Of a DNA stretch of 64,000 bases, positions 26,080-36,609 are shown piece by piece (position 1 is the first letter of the stretch; the number at the start of each line of letters is the position of its first letter). This DNA is from Lewinellaceae bacterium. Lineage in GTDB: Bacteria > Bacteroidota > Bacteroidia > Chitinophagales > Saprospiraceae. The stretch covers positions 1 through 64,000 of the forward strand of contig CANJPT010000006.1 of assembly GCA_947476195.1 (NCBI GenBank), read 5' to 3'. The position numbers and the translations under genes were made by a program. A model generated the notes under the pieces. That model saw nothing but the letters and a program-made list of their open reading frames with translations, was not told where the DNA came from and did no database searches.

Positions 26080-27774
26080 ATGAAACCTGCTATCTGGAAT
26101 TTAATACTAACAGACGACACCGCCGCCGCACAGCTACAAACTGAGCTCAAAATCCCGCTTGTTTTTTGCCGACTACTGGTCCAACGGGGCATTTTGAACC
26201 TCGAGGATGCCCGGAAATTTTTCCGACACGACCTAAACAATACCCACAATCCATTTCTGATGAAGGATATGGATCTGGCGGTGGAACGCCTGGATGCGGC
26301 ACTTCAAAACAACGAACGCATCCTGCTTTATGGCGACTATGATGTCGATGGGACAACCAGTGTCGCACTTATGTTTGATTTTCTTTCCCGATTTCATCCC
26401 AATCTCGACTATTATCTGCCCGACCGTGATAAAGAAGGGTATGGGGTTAGCTTATTGGGGGTAGAATACGCAAGGAAAACCGGATGCACGCTCATTATTG
26501 CCATGGATTGCGGGATCAAGGGCCACAAGCCGATCTCACTCGCTAAGTCGTATGGCATAGATTTTATCGTCTGCGATCATCACTTGCCAGAGGGAGACCT
26601 GCCGGATGCAGTAGCATGTCTGGATCCTAAACGTGTCGATTGCCCATATCCTTACAAAGAACTTAGCGGCTGCGGGATCTCGTACAAGCTGGCTCAAGCC
26701 CTCGCATTACATTACAACACCCCTGCCGAGGAGATAAGCTCCTTATTAGATCTGGTTGCCGTCAGTACCGCCTGTGACATAGTGCCCATGACGGGCGAAA
26801 ATCGGATCTTAGCCCACTTTGGTTTGCAACGGCTCAACCGTTCACCTCGTCTGGGTTTGTGGGCCATGTGTCAACGCATCAATCGTCCGCAGCCCCTGGA
26901 TATTACCGATGTGGTGTTTGGCATCGGTCCGCTCATCAATGCTGCCGGGCGACTGGCAGATGCAAGAGAGGCCGTGCGTATGCTGCTTTCAGCAGATAAA
27001 AACAGCGCGCTCGAAAATGCCGGGCATCTCGTGACCCGCAATAAAGACCGTCGCATAATAGATTTCTCCATGGCAGAAGCGGCCCATCGAAAATTCATGG
27101 AAATGACTGATTGGAACGATCGCAAAAGCACGGTGCTTTTCGAACCTAATTGGCATAAAGGCATCATTGGAATCGTGGCCAGCCGGATCGTGGAAACCTT
27201 TCACAAACCCACGGTAATCCTCACAGAAAGTAATGGCAAGGCGGTCGGTTCGGCACGCTCAGTCGCAGGATTTGACCTATATGGAGCTTTGCAGCAATGT
27301 GATGATCTGTTTACGACGTACGGCGGACATGCACACGCTGCCGGCATGCAAATGCCTTTGGAAAATGTGGAGGCATTCATTGATCGATTTGAAATGGTGG
27401 TGGGCCAAACCATTGCGCCTGAAATGGAGCATCCACAAATCGATATATGTGCCAAGATCATGTTTGATGAGATCACGCCAGGATTTTGGAAAATACTGAA
27501 TCGGTTCGAGCCATTTGGCCCGCAAAACCTAAACCCTGTTTTCTGGGCAGAATCGGTTACCGACACGGGCAGGAGCAAGCTATTAGCCAATAACCATGTC
27601 AAGCTTTCCTTGCGTCAGGCGGGTAGTAAGGTCGAAATGACGGGTATTGGGTTTGGTTTAGGCAAGAAATTTGAAGCCGTACAAGGCAAGTCCTTTGGGC
27701 TCATTTTTAACCTTCGCGAAGATGAATGGCAGGGTCAGCGGACTGTGAAGATCTATGCGAAGGATATGCGGTAA
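26080..27774 (+). CDS. recJ: Single-stranded-DNA-specific exonuclease RecJ
   Basis: DHH motifs (LYGDYDVDGTTS, VCDHHLPEGDLPDA, FGIGPLINAAGRL) and DHHA1 region (TYGGHAHAAGMQMP). Confidence 0.96.
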   Translation: MKPAIWNLILTDDTAAAQLQTELKIPLVFCRLLVQRGILNLEDARKFFRHDLNNTHNPFLMKDMDLAVERLDAALQNNERILLYGDYDVDGTTSVALMFDFLSRFHPNLDYYLPDRDKEGYGVSLLGVEYARKTGCTLIIAMDCGIKGHKPISLAKSYGIDFIVCDHHLPEGDLPDAVACLDPKRVDCPYPYKELSGCGISYKLAQALALHYNTPAEEISSLLDLVAVSTACDIVPMTGENRILAHFGLQRLNRSPRLGLWAMCQRINRPQPLDITDVVFGIGPLINAAGRLADAREAVRMLLSADKNSALENAGHLVTRNKDRRIIDFSMAEAAHRKFMEMTDWNDRKSTVLFEPNWHKGIIGIVASRIVETFHKPTVILTESNGKAVGSARSVAGFDLYGALQQCDDLFTTYGGHAHAAGMQMPLENVEAFIDRFEMVVGQTIAPEMEHPQIDICAKIMFDEITPGFWKILNRFEPFGPQNLNPVFWAESVTDTGRSKLLANNHVKLSLRQAGSKVEMTGIGFGLGKKFEAVQGKSFGLIFNLREDEWQGQRTVKIYAKDMR

Positions 27775-27885
27775 GTGTTATTATCTCACCAGACAGGATG
27801 ACCAGGATCACGTTTTTTTTGATACCAAATCATGGCACAATGGCGTTAAAGTATGAGGATTTTATGCTTCAAATACTTTCAGACC

Positions 27886-28446
27886 ATGAAGCTGTATATC
27901 AAAAATATGGTGAGCATCTGTTCTATAAGGGTAGTGCAATTCGAGTTGAAAAAACTTGGGCTATCTATGATCAGGGTGGATTTGGGGGAGGTAGCAATAG
28001 AAGAAGATATTGACGATTCCCAACTAGAACAAATCAGGATTGCTTTGCAAAGATTTGGGCTCGAACTTATGGAAGACAAAAGAACCATACTCGTTGAGAG
28101 CATAAAAAATTTGGTAATTGAGATCGTGTATTCCCCGGATTTGGCCCTAAAAGGCCACTTTCCTGCTTATATTACTGGAAAGCTTCATTATCATTATACC
28201 TACCTCTCCAACCTTTTTTCCGAGGTAATGGGTATTACCATCGAACAATTCCTGATCGCCCATAAAATAGAGCGCGCTAAGGAGTTGATCTCTTATGATG
28301 AACTCAACCTGACAGAAATTTCATTCCAGCTAAATTATTGCAGTGTTTCACATCTCTCCAACCAGTTCAAAAAAGTAACTGGAATAGCACCTTCCCAGTT
28401 CAAAAAACTACAAAATAAACAGCGTCATGCAATTGATGAGATGTAA
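27886..28446 (+). CDS. AraC-family helix-turn-helix regulator with N-terminal HMA-like domain
   Basis: MKLYIKNMVSICSIRVVQFELKKLGL (HMA-like) and C-terminal YLSNLFSEVMGITIEQFLIAHKIERAKELI...HLSNQFKKVTGIAPSQFKK. Confidence 0.87.
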   Translation: MKLYIKNMVSICSIRVVQFELKKLGLSMIRVDLGEVAIEEDIDDSQLEQIRIALQRFGLELMEDKRTILVESIKNLVIEIVYSPDLALKGHFPAYITGKLHYHYTYLSNLFSEVMGITIEQFLIAHKIERAKELISYDELNLTEISFQLNYCSVSHLSNQFKKVTGIAPSQFKKLQNKQRHAIDEM

Positions 28447-28614
28447 TAATTTACTTCTCCGTAATTTATTGAATGGATACAGTCCCAGCCTAAAAAGGTT
28501 TGTTAAACCAGCATAAATATGTACAAAATGCAATAATTTTCTCTAATTATGTAACAGTTACCTGCCTTCAATGGCACACCTTTGTATATCTCTTCACCAT
28601 AAAAAAGCAATATT

Positions 28615-28905
28615 ATGACTACCGGGAAAATAGTATTAAGCATTGCAGCAGGTATGGCTGCGGGTGTTGTATTGGGCGTACTTTTTGCTCCAGATAAAGG
28701 TTCCACTACGCGGAAGAAAATTGTTCAAAAGCGCGATGATGTTGTAGATGGATTGAGCGAAAAAGTCAATGAATTAATTGACAACGTCACCAATAAATTT
28801 GAAGCAGTGAAAAAGCAAGCCGCCAAAATGGTTGGAAACAGGGAAGTAAAACCAGAGGCGTTTGAAGTAGAATTTACCGCTCCCACAAATTCTAAAATGC
28901 GGTAA
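28615..28905 (+). CDS. YtxH domain-containing protein
   Basis: MTTGKIVLSIAAGMAAGVVLGVLFAPDKGSTTRKKI, typical YtxH N-terminus. Confidence 0.85.
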   Translation: MTTGKIVLSIAAGMAAGVVLGVLFAPDKGSTTRKKIVQKRDDVVDGLSEKVNELIDNVTNKFEAVKKQAAKMVGNREVKPEAFEVEFTAPTNSKMR

Positions 28906-28908
28906 AAA

Positions 28909-28986
28909 ATGATATCTTACATGCTGCCGGTTTTTCAACTTGGATTTATGATTTAGCTTGAAAAACTGGCAGTATGTAGATATCAT
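28909..28986. terminator. Long inverted repeat downstream of the YtxH gene
   Basis: ATGATATCTTACATGCTGCCGGTTTTTCAA ... TTGAAAAACTGGCAGTATGTAGATATCAT, about 30-bp arms with one indel and few mismatches. Confidence 0.7.
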
Positions 28987-29093
28987 CGTTCATTTTGAGT
29001 TTAAGGCTGAAAACATAGGAGACCACAAAACACACTGCCCAGCTTTCCTTATCTTTGCCATTCAAATTTCAGCCCACTATCCTTCCTGTTATC

Positions 29094-30122
29094 TTGAAAG
29101 CACGAGCCTGTTTCCCCCTGTTTTTCTGCCTATCTCTCCTGTTAGCCGCTGCTTGTACCAACAGCAACCGTACGCCTCACCCCGACGTATCGAACATTAA
29201 GGTAAACGTGCAACTGCTACGTTTCGAGCAGGATGTTTTTGCGTTAGATACTACCCAACTTCAAATGGGAATGCAAAGCTTGTTGGGGAAATATCCAGTA
29301 ATGTTGCCGCTTTTTTGCAACGAAATCATCCACGACCAATCGAATCCAAGTGAAACCCCACACGAAGCTTTGGCGGGGTTTGTCTCTGTGCCTCAGGTGC
29401 GTCATTTGTATGATACGGTACAGCAGGTGTACGGTGATTTGCGCTGGCTCGAAAAGGATTTGACCCAGATGTTCCGATATTACAAGTATTATTTTCCCCA
29501 AAAACCAGTGCCGCAGGTAATCACGATGGTGTCGGAATTTGCCACGGATGCTTTCACTGCGGGAGATAGTCTTTGCGGCATCGGCTTGGATATGTTTTTG
29601 GGCGAAGAATACCCTGGGTACGAACATGATGTTTTTCCCTACTTTATGCGCCGGCAGTTTCAAAAGGATTATATTATGGTGCGGCTAAGCAAAGTTTTAG
29701 CCCAAAATTGCACTAACGCGCCGTCCGGTCAACGATTGATTGACCTTATAGTTCACAACGGCAAGCAACTCTATATCGCTGATTGTCTGATTCCAGATGT
29801 GCCCGATAGCCTTAAAATGGGCTATACCCGCAAACAAATGGAAGGCTGTTATGCCAACGAATCGGCCGTATGGGCTCGATTGCTCAGCGAAAAACTGCTT
29901 TATTCCACCGACTTCGATAAAATCCGAAAATTAGTAACCCCCAGCCCCAACGCCCCGGCTGTTTTTCAAGAAGCTCCTGGCGAAATCGGCAATTGGATAG
30001 GCCTGCAAATCGTGCGTTCATATATGAAACGCAACCCAGTTACCACCATGGAGCAGTTGCTGCAAATGACGGATGCCCAGAAATTTTTAGAATTGGCGAA
30101 GTATAAGCCTAAACTCGATTGA
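29094..30122 (+). CDS. gldB: GldB-like gliding-motility-associated lipoprotein
   Basis: Lipobox LSLLLAAAC followed by VNVQLLRFEQDVFALDTTQLQMGMQSLLGKYP...FCNEIIHD, the GldB-family pattern. TTG start assumed near 29094; the track starts at 29055. Confidence 0.7.
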   Translation: MKARACFPLFFCLSLLLAAACTNSNRTPHPDVSNIKVNVQLLRFEQDVFALDTTQLQMGMQSLLGKYPVMLPLFCNEIIHDQSNPSETPHEALAGFVSVPQVRHLYDTVQQVYGDLRWLEKDLTQMFRYYKYYFPQKPVPQVITMVSEFATDAFTAGDSLCGIGLDMFLGEEYPGYEHDVFPYFMRRQFQKDYIMVRLSKVLAQNCTNAPSGQRLIDLIVHNGKQLYIADCLIPDVPDSLKMGYTRKQMEGCYANESAVWARLLSEKLLYSTDFDKIRKLVTPSPNAPAVFQEAPGEIGNWIGLQIVRSYMKRNPVTTMEQLLQMTDAQKFLELAKYKPKLD

Positions 30123-30163
30123 GGTCTAAGCGCTCAAGTAAGGCTTCAAAAACGCCTGAGTAA

Positions 30164-30198
30164 AAATGGCTGTCCGTACCAGGTACGAACGGCCATTT
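30164..30198 (+). terminator. Imperfect hairpin after the gldB-like gene
   Basis: AAATGGCTGTCCGTACC-A-GGTACGAACGGCCATTT followed by an AT-rich tract. Confidence 0.55.
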
Positions 30199-30203
30199 AT
30201 TAT

Positions 30204-30522
30204 TGTCATTCAACGTTATTGGGGTCATTAAGGTCATTGGTCATTAAGGTCATTCAACGTTATTGGGGTCATTAAGGTCATTGGTCATTAAGGTTATTCA
30301 ACGTTATTGGGGTCATTAAGGTCATTGGGGTCATTGGTCATTAAGGTCATTCAACGTCATTAAGGTCATTGGTCATTTGGCAGGTAGGCTTACTAAGCAA
30401 TGACCCCAATGACCCCAATGACCAATGCCCCCAATGACCAATGACCTTAATGACCCCAATGACCTTAATGACCCCAATGACCAATGACCTTAATGACCCC
30501 AATGACCCCAATGACCCCAATT
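30204..30522. repeat. Two opposed arrays of the GGTCATT word (GGTCATT array then AATGACC array) around a short unique centre
   Basis: About 14 GGTCATT units (often preceded by AA or GG) up to about 30377, a 21-nt centre, then about 13 AATGACC units from 30399. Hand counted. Confidence 0.95.
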
Positions 30523-30528
30523 ACAACA

Positions 30529-32820
30529 CTATTTCATCCCAAAATCCTTCCGGATCTTGTTCAATGCACTGCCAGCCTGTACCCATTCAATCTGTTGATC
30601 GTTGTAGGTGTGGTTCACATCAAATTTCTCAGTGGTGCCATCGGAGTGTGCGAGCATAATCTGTAGCGGCTTGCCCGGAGTAAATTTATCGAAACCAAGG
30701 ATGCTAACTTTGTCATCCTGACGAACTTTGTCGTAATCGGTTGGGTTTGCAAACGTAAGTGCCAGCATCCCTTGTTTTTTCAGGTTGGTTTGGTGGATAC
30801 GCGCGAAGGATTTGACAACCACTGCACGTACACCGAGGTAACGAGGCTCCATTGCTGCATGTTCGCGGCTGCTGCCTTCACCCAGATTTTCTTCCCCAAA
30901 TATGATGGTGCTAATCTCTTTTTTCTGATAGAAACGGGCTGAAGCGGGTACTTCCATGAACTGGCCATTCTCGAGGTTCAGCACTTTATTGCGTTCGCCG
31001 TTAAATGCGTTTTCAGCTCCAATATAACAGTTGTTGGAGATATTCTCCAGGTGACCACGATATTTGAGCCAAGGGCCGGCCATTGAGATATGATCGGTGG
31101 TACACTTGCCTTTTGCTTTAATGAGCACGCGCATATCTGTTAGCTCTTCATGGGTGATGGCTTTGAAGGGCTTGAGTAATTGCAGGCGCTGGCTGTCTTT
31201 GGCAACGGCGATCTTGATCGCAGCTTTGGCTGGAGCAATGTATCCAGCGTCGCCCACTGCGAAACCTGCTTTAGGGAGTTCGATGCCTTTTGGCGGATCA
31301 AGTTTCACCATTTCGCCTTTTTTATTCATCAAAGTTCCCTTTTTTGGGTTGAACGTCAGGTCTCCGGCAATTGCAAAGGCCGTCACGATCTCTGGTGAAG
31401 CCACAAATGCATGAGTGTTCGGATTGCCGTCGTTGCGGGAAGTGAAGTTGCGGTTGAAAGAGGTCATGATCGAGTTTGGGCGCTTTGCATCATCAATGTG
31501 ACGCGCCCATTGGCCAATACAAGGGCCACAGGCATTGGCCAAAACGACCCCGCCGATCTTTTCAAACTCGCTCAATAGGCCATCACGCTCTGCTGTGAAG
31601 CGGATCAATTCCGAACCAGGCGTGATCGTAAATTCGGCTTTGACTTCGATACCTTTCTCGTGTGCCTGACGTGCAATGGAAGCAGCACGGGTCAGGTCTT
31701 CATAGCTTGAGTTGGTACAGGAGCCGATTAGACCAACCTCCAGTTTAACCGGGTATTTGTGCTTTTTCACGGCTGCAGCGAACTTCGACAAAGGCCAGGC
31801 CAAGTCTGGCGTGAAAGGCCCGTTGATGTGTGGCTCCAGTTTGCTCAGATCGATCTCGATCACCTGGTCGAAGTATTTTTCAGGATTGGCGTAGCATTCA
31901 GCATCGCCGGTGAGGTAGTCGGCTACCTTGTTGCACATCGAAGCAACTTTGCTACGGCCGGTGGCTTTGAGGTAGCGGGCCATGGATTTGTCATAGCCGA
32001 AGGTAGAGGTCGTAGCCCCGATCTCAGCACCCATGTTACAGATCGTACCTTTACCGGTAGCACTCATGCTTTGTGCGCCTGGGCCGAAATATTCTACAAT
32101 GGCACCAGTTCCACCTTTTACGGTCAGGATACCGGCTACTTTAAGGATCACGTCTTTTGGAGAGGTCCATCCGCGCAGTTTGCCGGTGAGTTTCACACCA
32201 ATAAGTTTGGGCATCTGAAGTTCCCAGGCCATACCGCTCATCGCATCTACGGCATCTGCGCCTCCTACACCGATGGCAACCATGCCGAGACCGCCTGCGT
32301 TGACGGTATGTGAGTCTGTTCCGATCATCATACCACCCGGGAAAGCGTAGTTTTCGAGCACAATTTGGTGGATAATACCTGCGCCGGGTTTCCAGAATCC
32401 GATGCCGTATTTCTGGGAAACAGTGCTCAGGAAGTCAAAAACCTCTTTGTTTTTGTCCAAAGCCACGATCATGTCTTTGGCTGCACCGACTTCAGCGGTG
32501 ATCAGGTGGTCGCAGTGAACGGTGCTGGGCACAGCCACTTTTTTGCGTCCACAGGTCATGAACTGCAACAACGCCATCTGGGCGGTCGCGTCCTGCATGG
32601 CCACCCGATCTACCTGAAAAAACACATAGTCGCCCCCACGCTTGTAGTCAGCCATTGGGTTGTCGCTATGTAAGTGGGCAAAAAGAATTTTTTCAGAAAG
32701 GGTGAGTGGACGTTTCAGTTTGGCTTTGGCGGCATCTACGCGGGCCGGGAAAGCGGCGTAGAATGCCTTTAGCATTTTAATATCGAATATTGTCGAGGCC
32801 ATTTGAATAGTTTTTGTCAA
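30529..32820 (-). CDS. Aconitate hydratase
   Basis: Conserved segments [66 protein letters not shown]. Confidence 0.96.
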   Translation of the reverse strand: MTKTIQMASTIFDIKMLKAFYAAFPARVDAAKAKLKRPLTLSEKILFAHLHSDNPMADYKRGGDYVFFQVDRVAMQDATAQMALLQFMTCGRKKVAVPSTVHCDHLITAEVGAAKDMIVALDKNKEVFDFLSTVSQKYGIGFWKPGAGIIHQIVLENYAFPGGMMIGTDSHTVNAGGLGMVAIGVGGADAVDAMSGMAWELQMPKLIGVKLTGKLRGWTSPKDVILKVAGILTVKGGTGAIVEYFGPGAQSMSATGKGTICNMGAEIGATTSTFGYDKSMARYLKATGRSKVASMCNKVADYLTGDAECYANPEKYFDQVIEIDLSKLEPHINGPFTPDLAWPLSKFAAAVKKHKYPVKLEVGLIGSCTNSSYEDLTRAASIARQAHEKGIEVKAEFTITPGSELIRFTAERDGLLSEFEKIGGVVLANACGPCIGQWARHIDDAKRPNSIMTSFNRNFTSRNDGNPNTHAFVASPEIVTAFAIAGDLTFNPKKGTLMNKKGEMVKLDPPKGIELPKAGFAVGDAGYIAPAKAAIKIAVAKDSQRLQLLKPFKAITHEELTDMRVLIKAKGKCTTDHISMAGPWLKYRGHLENISNNCYIGAENAFNGERNKVLNLENGQFMEVPASARFYQKKEISTIIFGEENLGEGSSREHAAMEPRYLGVRAVVVKSFARIHQTNLKKQGMLALTFANPTDYDKVRQDDKVSILGFDKFTPGKPLQIMLAHSDGTTEKFDVNHTYNDQQIEWVQAGSALNKIRKDFGMK

Positions 32821-32892
32821 AAAAAGTGCGCAAATGTAGGGTATTTGACTGCAAAAATGGAACGGAGGAGCAAGGAAAAAGTTCTGTGAAAC

Positions 32893-34146
32893 TCACTTGA
32901 TCTCCTTCACATTATACTTAGGCTCCCGATCGATCAGGATCCGGAAAGGATCAATTCCAGCCTTCTCCGGCTTCTCCGTTACTATGAAAGTAAACGTGTT
33001 GTCTTTTTGCGACACCTTCACCCTTTGGCGGTAAAGTGTTTTGCCATATTTCTTATCCCCTTCAGGTTTGGCAAAAGCGCCGATTTCAATCCAGTCGTTT
33101 ACAGGCACCTCGGTCTCTTTGCCCAGCTCGTCGGCTTTAAGTTTGCGGCACTCCACCTGTATCGTTACCTCGAATTTGCCATCACCGAGGTCTTTGATCG
33201 AAGCCTCTTTGGTTTTGTTTTCAAACAAGGTGATGTCCCAGAATAAGTCCTGAATGATGTATTTCAAAGAATCAGGTGTCTGCGCGGCCGTATTCGTGTT
33301 CCATGACCATGATTGCGGAATACTGTGCAAAGGTCTCTGTGGTCATCTCCGAGCCTTGCATATTGGCGCCAGAGGCCTGGTGCGCCCAATACTGGTGTCC
33401 CATTTCGTGTGCCACCACATAATACACCATGTCTATATCATCCTTATCGGCCTGATAATTCTCAATAAAGCCGATGCTCTCAGAGAGCGGCATCGTGCCA
33501 GGGAATGCCTGTGCAAAGGAAGCTACCCTGGGGAACTCGATGATCCGACACTGTTTGTGATAATATGGGCCAAAGTGTCCGGTATAGTATTCGATGGATT
33601 TTTGCATCGAACGCATCATACGAGGCACATTTGCCGCATGGTCTTTGTGGTAACGGCGGTCTCTGTGTTGAGCGTTTTGCTCTTTTTGTCGGTTTTGCTT
33701 TTTTCTGAAAAATTAAAACGAAAATAACCTGCTACCAATAATGCCAAACCAACACTCATCCAGATAATTTGATTCGCAAGCATGGTTGGATTGTTCAGCC
33801 CAAGGGCCTGATGGTTTTTGTCATCTACGGTCCAGTATTTGGTCAGAATAGAAAAACAGCGGATGCCCAGCAGGTCGAGCATGGCCGCGATCGCTATTCC
33901 TGTGGCAGGTACCCGAGCGCACGGCGCACAGCATCCTTGTTTTTCAGCACATCAATATCGCCGAGAGTAGCCGTGCCACTGTCAGCTTCCTGAAGGGTGG
34001 CGAGGGTACGCATGAGGGTGCTTTTGCCCGCACCGTTGGGGCCGAGAAGGCCGTACATGCCGGTTGGGATATCAAGGGACACATCTTGCTGGGCTTTGAC
34101 CCCGCGTTCGTATATGTTTTGGAGAGGTTGTGAGTGGTAAGTTGCA
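32893..34146 (-). pseudogene. Collapsed ABC transporter (ATPase + permease) / M1-type peptidase locus
   Basis: Fragments in order: MQLTTHNLSKTYTN / VSLDIPTGMYGLLGPNGAGKSTLMRTLATLQEADSGTATLGDIDVLKNKDAVRRALGYLPQE (Walker A, frameshifted, truncated), MLDLLGIRCFSILTKYWT...YFRFNFSEK (permease TM), VYYVVAHEMGHQYWAHQ (HExxH), TPDSLKYIIQDLFWDITLFENKT. Confidence 0.82.
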
Positions 34147-34306
34147 TAGGAGTGTAATAAGATAGGCGGTAAGCGCCGATTATTTCGGCGGCGAATATGA
34201 CGCGCCTTACTTGCAGTGTATTACCAGATTCGAGGAAAGAAGGCTTTTTACTGACAAAAAGCACAAAAAAGCCGGATTTTTACTTTGACCAGGTCGGATT
34301 AAATTG

Positions 34307-34419
34307 AAACAGGAGAACCGGAAAATATAAAATCGCGCAACGAGATCCAAAGCGGGCCAAAATCTCCCCTTTTTTGGATCAAGCACCTCGTGATTTTATT
34401 TTTTCCTGTTCTCCTGTTT
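34307..34419. repeat. 113-bp imperfect inverted repeat
   Basis: AAACAGGAGAACCGGAAAATATAAAATCGCG ... CGTGATTTTATTTTTTCCTGTTCTCCTGTTT, with GATCCAAA / TTTGGATC pairing inside. Confidence 0.75.
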
Positions 34420-34450
34420 AAATAAATGCCAGAAAACCAACGATTTGGCT

Positions 34451-36250
34451 CTACTCCACCCGCACCACTTTTTTCAACAACATCGACGCATCCTTGCCGG
34501 GAATTTCGAGCGAAATCGAGTAAATTCCTTTCGGCAAATGCATGGTCTGGATCTCAAAGCTTTGCTCGCCTGTCACGATCCCTACGGACTGTGTCAGTGC
34601 AGGAATCCCCATCATATCATACATCACCAGGCGTCCTTCAAAAGCAGAGCTGCTTTTAAAAGTAACATTTAAGACCTCTTTGAATGGAACCGGAGACACC
34701 AGTACTTGCTCAAGATTTTCAAGTTCGCTTATGGCCACCACTTCCGGGCAGCTAAATCCACGGCGTACTTGTCCCCGAATTTCTCCCATGGGAAAAGATG
34801 GAGAGGCAATTTGCACGTACGTGCCGCTATTTTCGATAATTGGGCCCAGTACAGCCATGATTTCATGTGAGCCTTCGATCACCGGAGCCGTTAATGGTGT
34901 AGAATGAAAAGCCGTTCCATTTGCACCAAACACACCTTGGGCAAAGTAACCATCAATAGGCACTCCTGATAAACCCTCTGATATGACTTTATAGTGGAGG
35001 TAGCAATTGGCCTGATCTACGGAAGCCACCGAAATCCCGAGTGCACTGCTGCTGGTGGGGGGCACCATTTGTATTCCGCAGAGGTCAAAGGCGTATGCTT
35101 TTCGAAGCGTGTTTTTCATTACCCCTCTAATCTCTCCAATGGGGTATGTAGTAGTTGGTACATTGACGTACAGGCGGCCCTGGGCAAAATCGGTCAATTG
35201 AGCATCCGTAATTTTGTATTTTTTGGTATAAAGCCCTGGGCTGGTAGTAGGATCCAATGTTACCAATTCAGGACCTATTGCCCCTGGATTCCCAATGTGG
35301 ATCTTTGCTGTAGTGGTTGTTATGTTATTGATAAAAGCAGTGGTCGTGAGGCTGTCCAGGGTGCCATTTAGAACGGAAGTACTCCATCCGAAACCTGGTG
35401 AAAGTGGAACTGGAGGAGGTACTTGTCCCCCATATATCGGGGCAGAAGAGCCAAAATATCCTACGTGTTTAAGTTTTCCCTTAATCTCTCCGTTTGGAAA
35501 ATTAACGGTTTTTATCACAATATCATAGGCCCCTTCCCGGGCTTTTCTCAGAAAATCCGGGTCAATTGTATCCAACGCTACTAAACCCTGAAGAAGGCCG
35601 CCAGCCATGCCGGGCATGGCAACAGCCAGGGCACCTGTCTGGTCATAAATGCCAACGCTGGTAATAGCACTGCTCAGTCCATTGAAAGTAAATGCGTACA
35701 CGAAATCTTCAGCACCTAAAGGGAAGTGTATGCCCCCGAATGCGATGGCGGTAGAATTGTTGGGTGGAATTGCCTGGCTACTTGTCAACAGTGCACTATA
35801 ATCTAGGTCAGTTTCACAGGTGAATTGGCCGCGAATTTCTCCGTTGGGATGCACTGTGGTGCGTATATCTGCGTAAACTCCGTTAATCAATAGGTTCTCA
35901 AGAAGAGCCGGCGTCACATCCAACTGCCCTTTGATGTGTCGCCCAACGATCGGCAGAAAGTCTAGCAGCACAGGGCCTGTCTGGCCGGTAATACCGAGGT
36001 GAATGGTAGCTTCTGTCACAGGGCCGTCCATGCCTACCAACAACCCGCTCACATCCACTTTTTTGCGGTCGGCGGTAAAAATCAGCGTTATAAGACATTT
36101 GGCACCGGTATTAACGGCCGGGATGGCCTCCGAGCCACTCATTTCGGCATGGAAGACCAAATGGGGGAGAGGCGATTGCGCTTTTAGTGGCATGGCCAAA
36201 ATGCCGGCAAAAAGCAGCATCGGAAGTAGGTAGTAGTTTGTTTTATTCAT
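34451..36250 (-). CDS. CHRD-domain secreted protein with T9SS type A-like C-terminal sorting domain
   Basis: Several CHRD-like units (HPNGEIRGQF, FPNGEIKGKL, YPIGEIRGVM, FPMGEIRGQV) and C-terminus VSPVPFKEVLNVTF...YSISLEIPGKDASMLLKKVVRVE. Start taken at MNKTNYYLLPMLLF. Confidence 0.85.
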   Translation of the reverse strand: MNKTNYYLLPMLLFAGILAMPLKAQSPLPHLVFHAEMSGSEAIPAVNTGAKCLITLIFTADRKKVDVSGLLVGMDGPVTEATIHLGITGQTGPVLLDFLPIVGRHIKGQLDVTPALLENLLINGVYADIRTTVHPNGEIRGQFTCETDLDYSALLTSSQAIPPNNSTAIAFGGIHFPLGAEDFVYAFTFNGLSSAITSVGIYDQTGALAVAMPGMAGGLLQGLVALDTIDPDFLRKAREGAYDIVIKTVNFPNGEIKGKLKHVGYFGSSAPIYGGQVPPPVPLSPGFGWSTSVLNGTLDSLTTTAFINNITTTTAKIHIGNPGAIGPELVTLDPTTSPGLYTKKYKITDAQLTDFAQGRLYVNVPTTTYPIGEIRGVMKNTLRKAYAFDLCGIQMVPPTSSSALGISVASVDQANCYLHYKVISEGLSGVPIDGYFAQGVFGANGTAFHSTPLTAPVIEGSHEIMAVLGPIIENSGTYVQIASPSFPMGEIRGQVRRGFSCPEVVAISELENLEQVLVSPVPFKEVLNVTFKSSSAFEGRLVMYDMMGIPALTQSVGIVTGEQSFEIQTMHLPKGIYSISLEIPGKDASMLLKKVVRVE

Positions 36251-36609
36251 GGTGAGGATGTGTTTATGAGCATAAAATTGTAAGGCAAATCTACTGCCTG
36301 TATCATTCTTTTTTAGGGATTTTTTGAAGGTCAATTTAGTTCTGGGATAAAAATTTGGCGTTTAAATGGAGAAGTTCGCCCTTTGTATCCCAATTTTCGG
36401 CATCCAAAGCGTTTTAATAGCCAATCGTTCCAAAATAAGCTGATTTGCACAGATTTTTACCCTGTTTTAAAACCATGCATCTGCTATGAAACTTGAATTT
36501 CTTCATTTTGATTGCCTGACCACTATCGTCTTTCTTTATGCGCAGTGATAGCCAATCGCCGGATTTTTTTGAGCGGCCAACAACGGTCTCTGAGAAAGTA
36601 GGTTGACGG

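Noticed and set aside
26080-27774. recJ plus RAYT plus helicase as a defence-like module
   Set aside because: recJ, polA and the DEAD-box helicase are ordinary housekeeping genes here, on differing strands, with no defence-associated partner.
27726-28013. ORF 27726..28013 as a gene
   Set aside because: It overlaps the recJ end and the AraC-type gene in another frame; the AraC/HMA frame carries recognisable domains.
30204-30522. Possible CRISPR array
   Set aside because: Repeat units are only 7-9 nt, there are no unique spacers, the orientation flips midway, and no cas genes are present.
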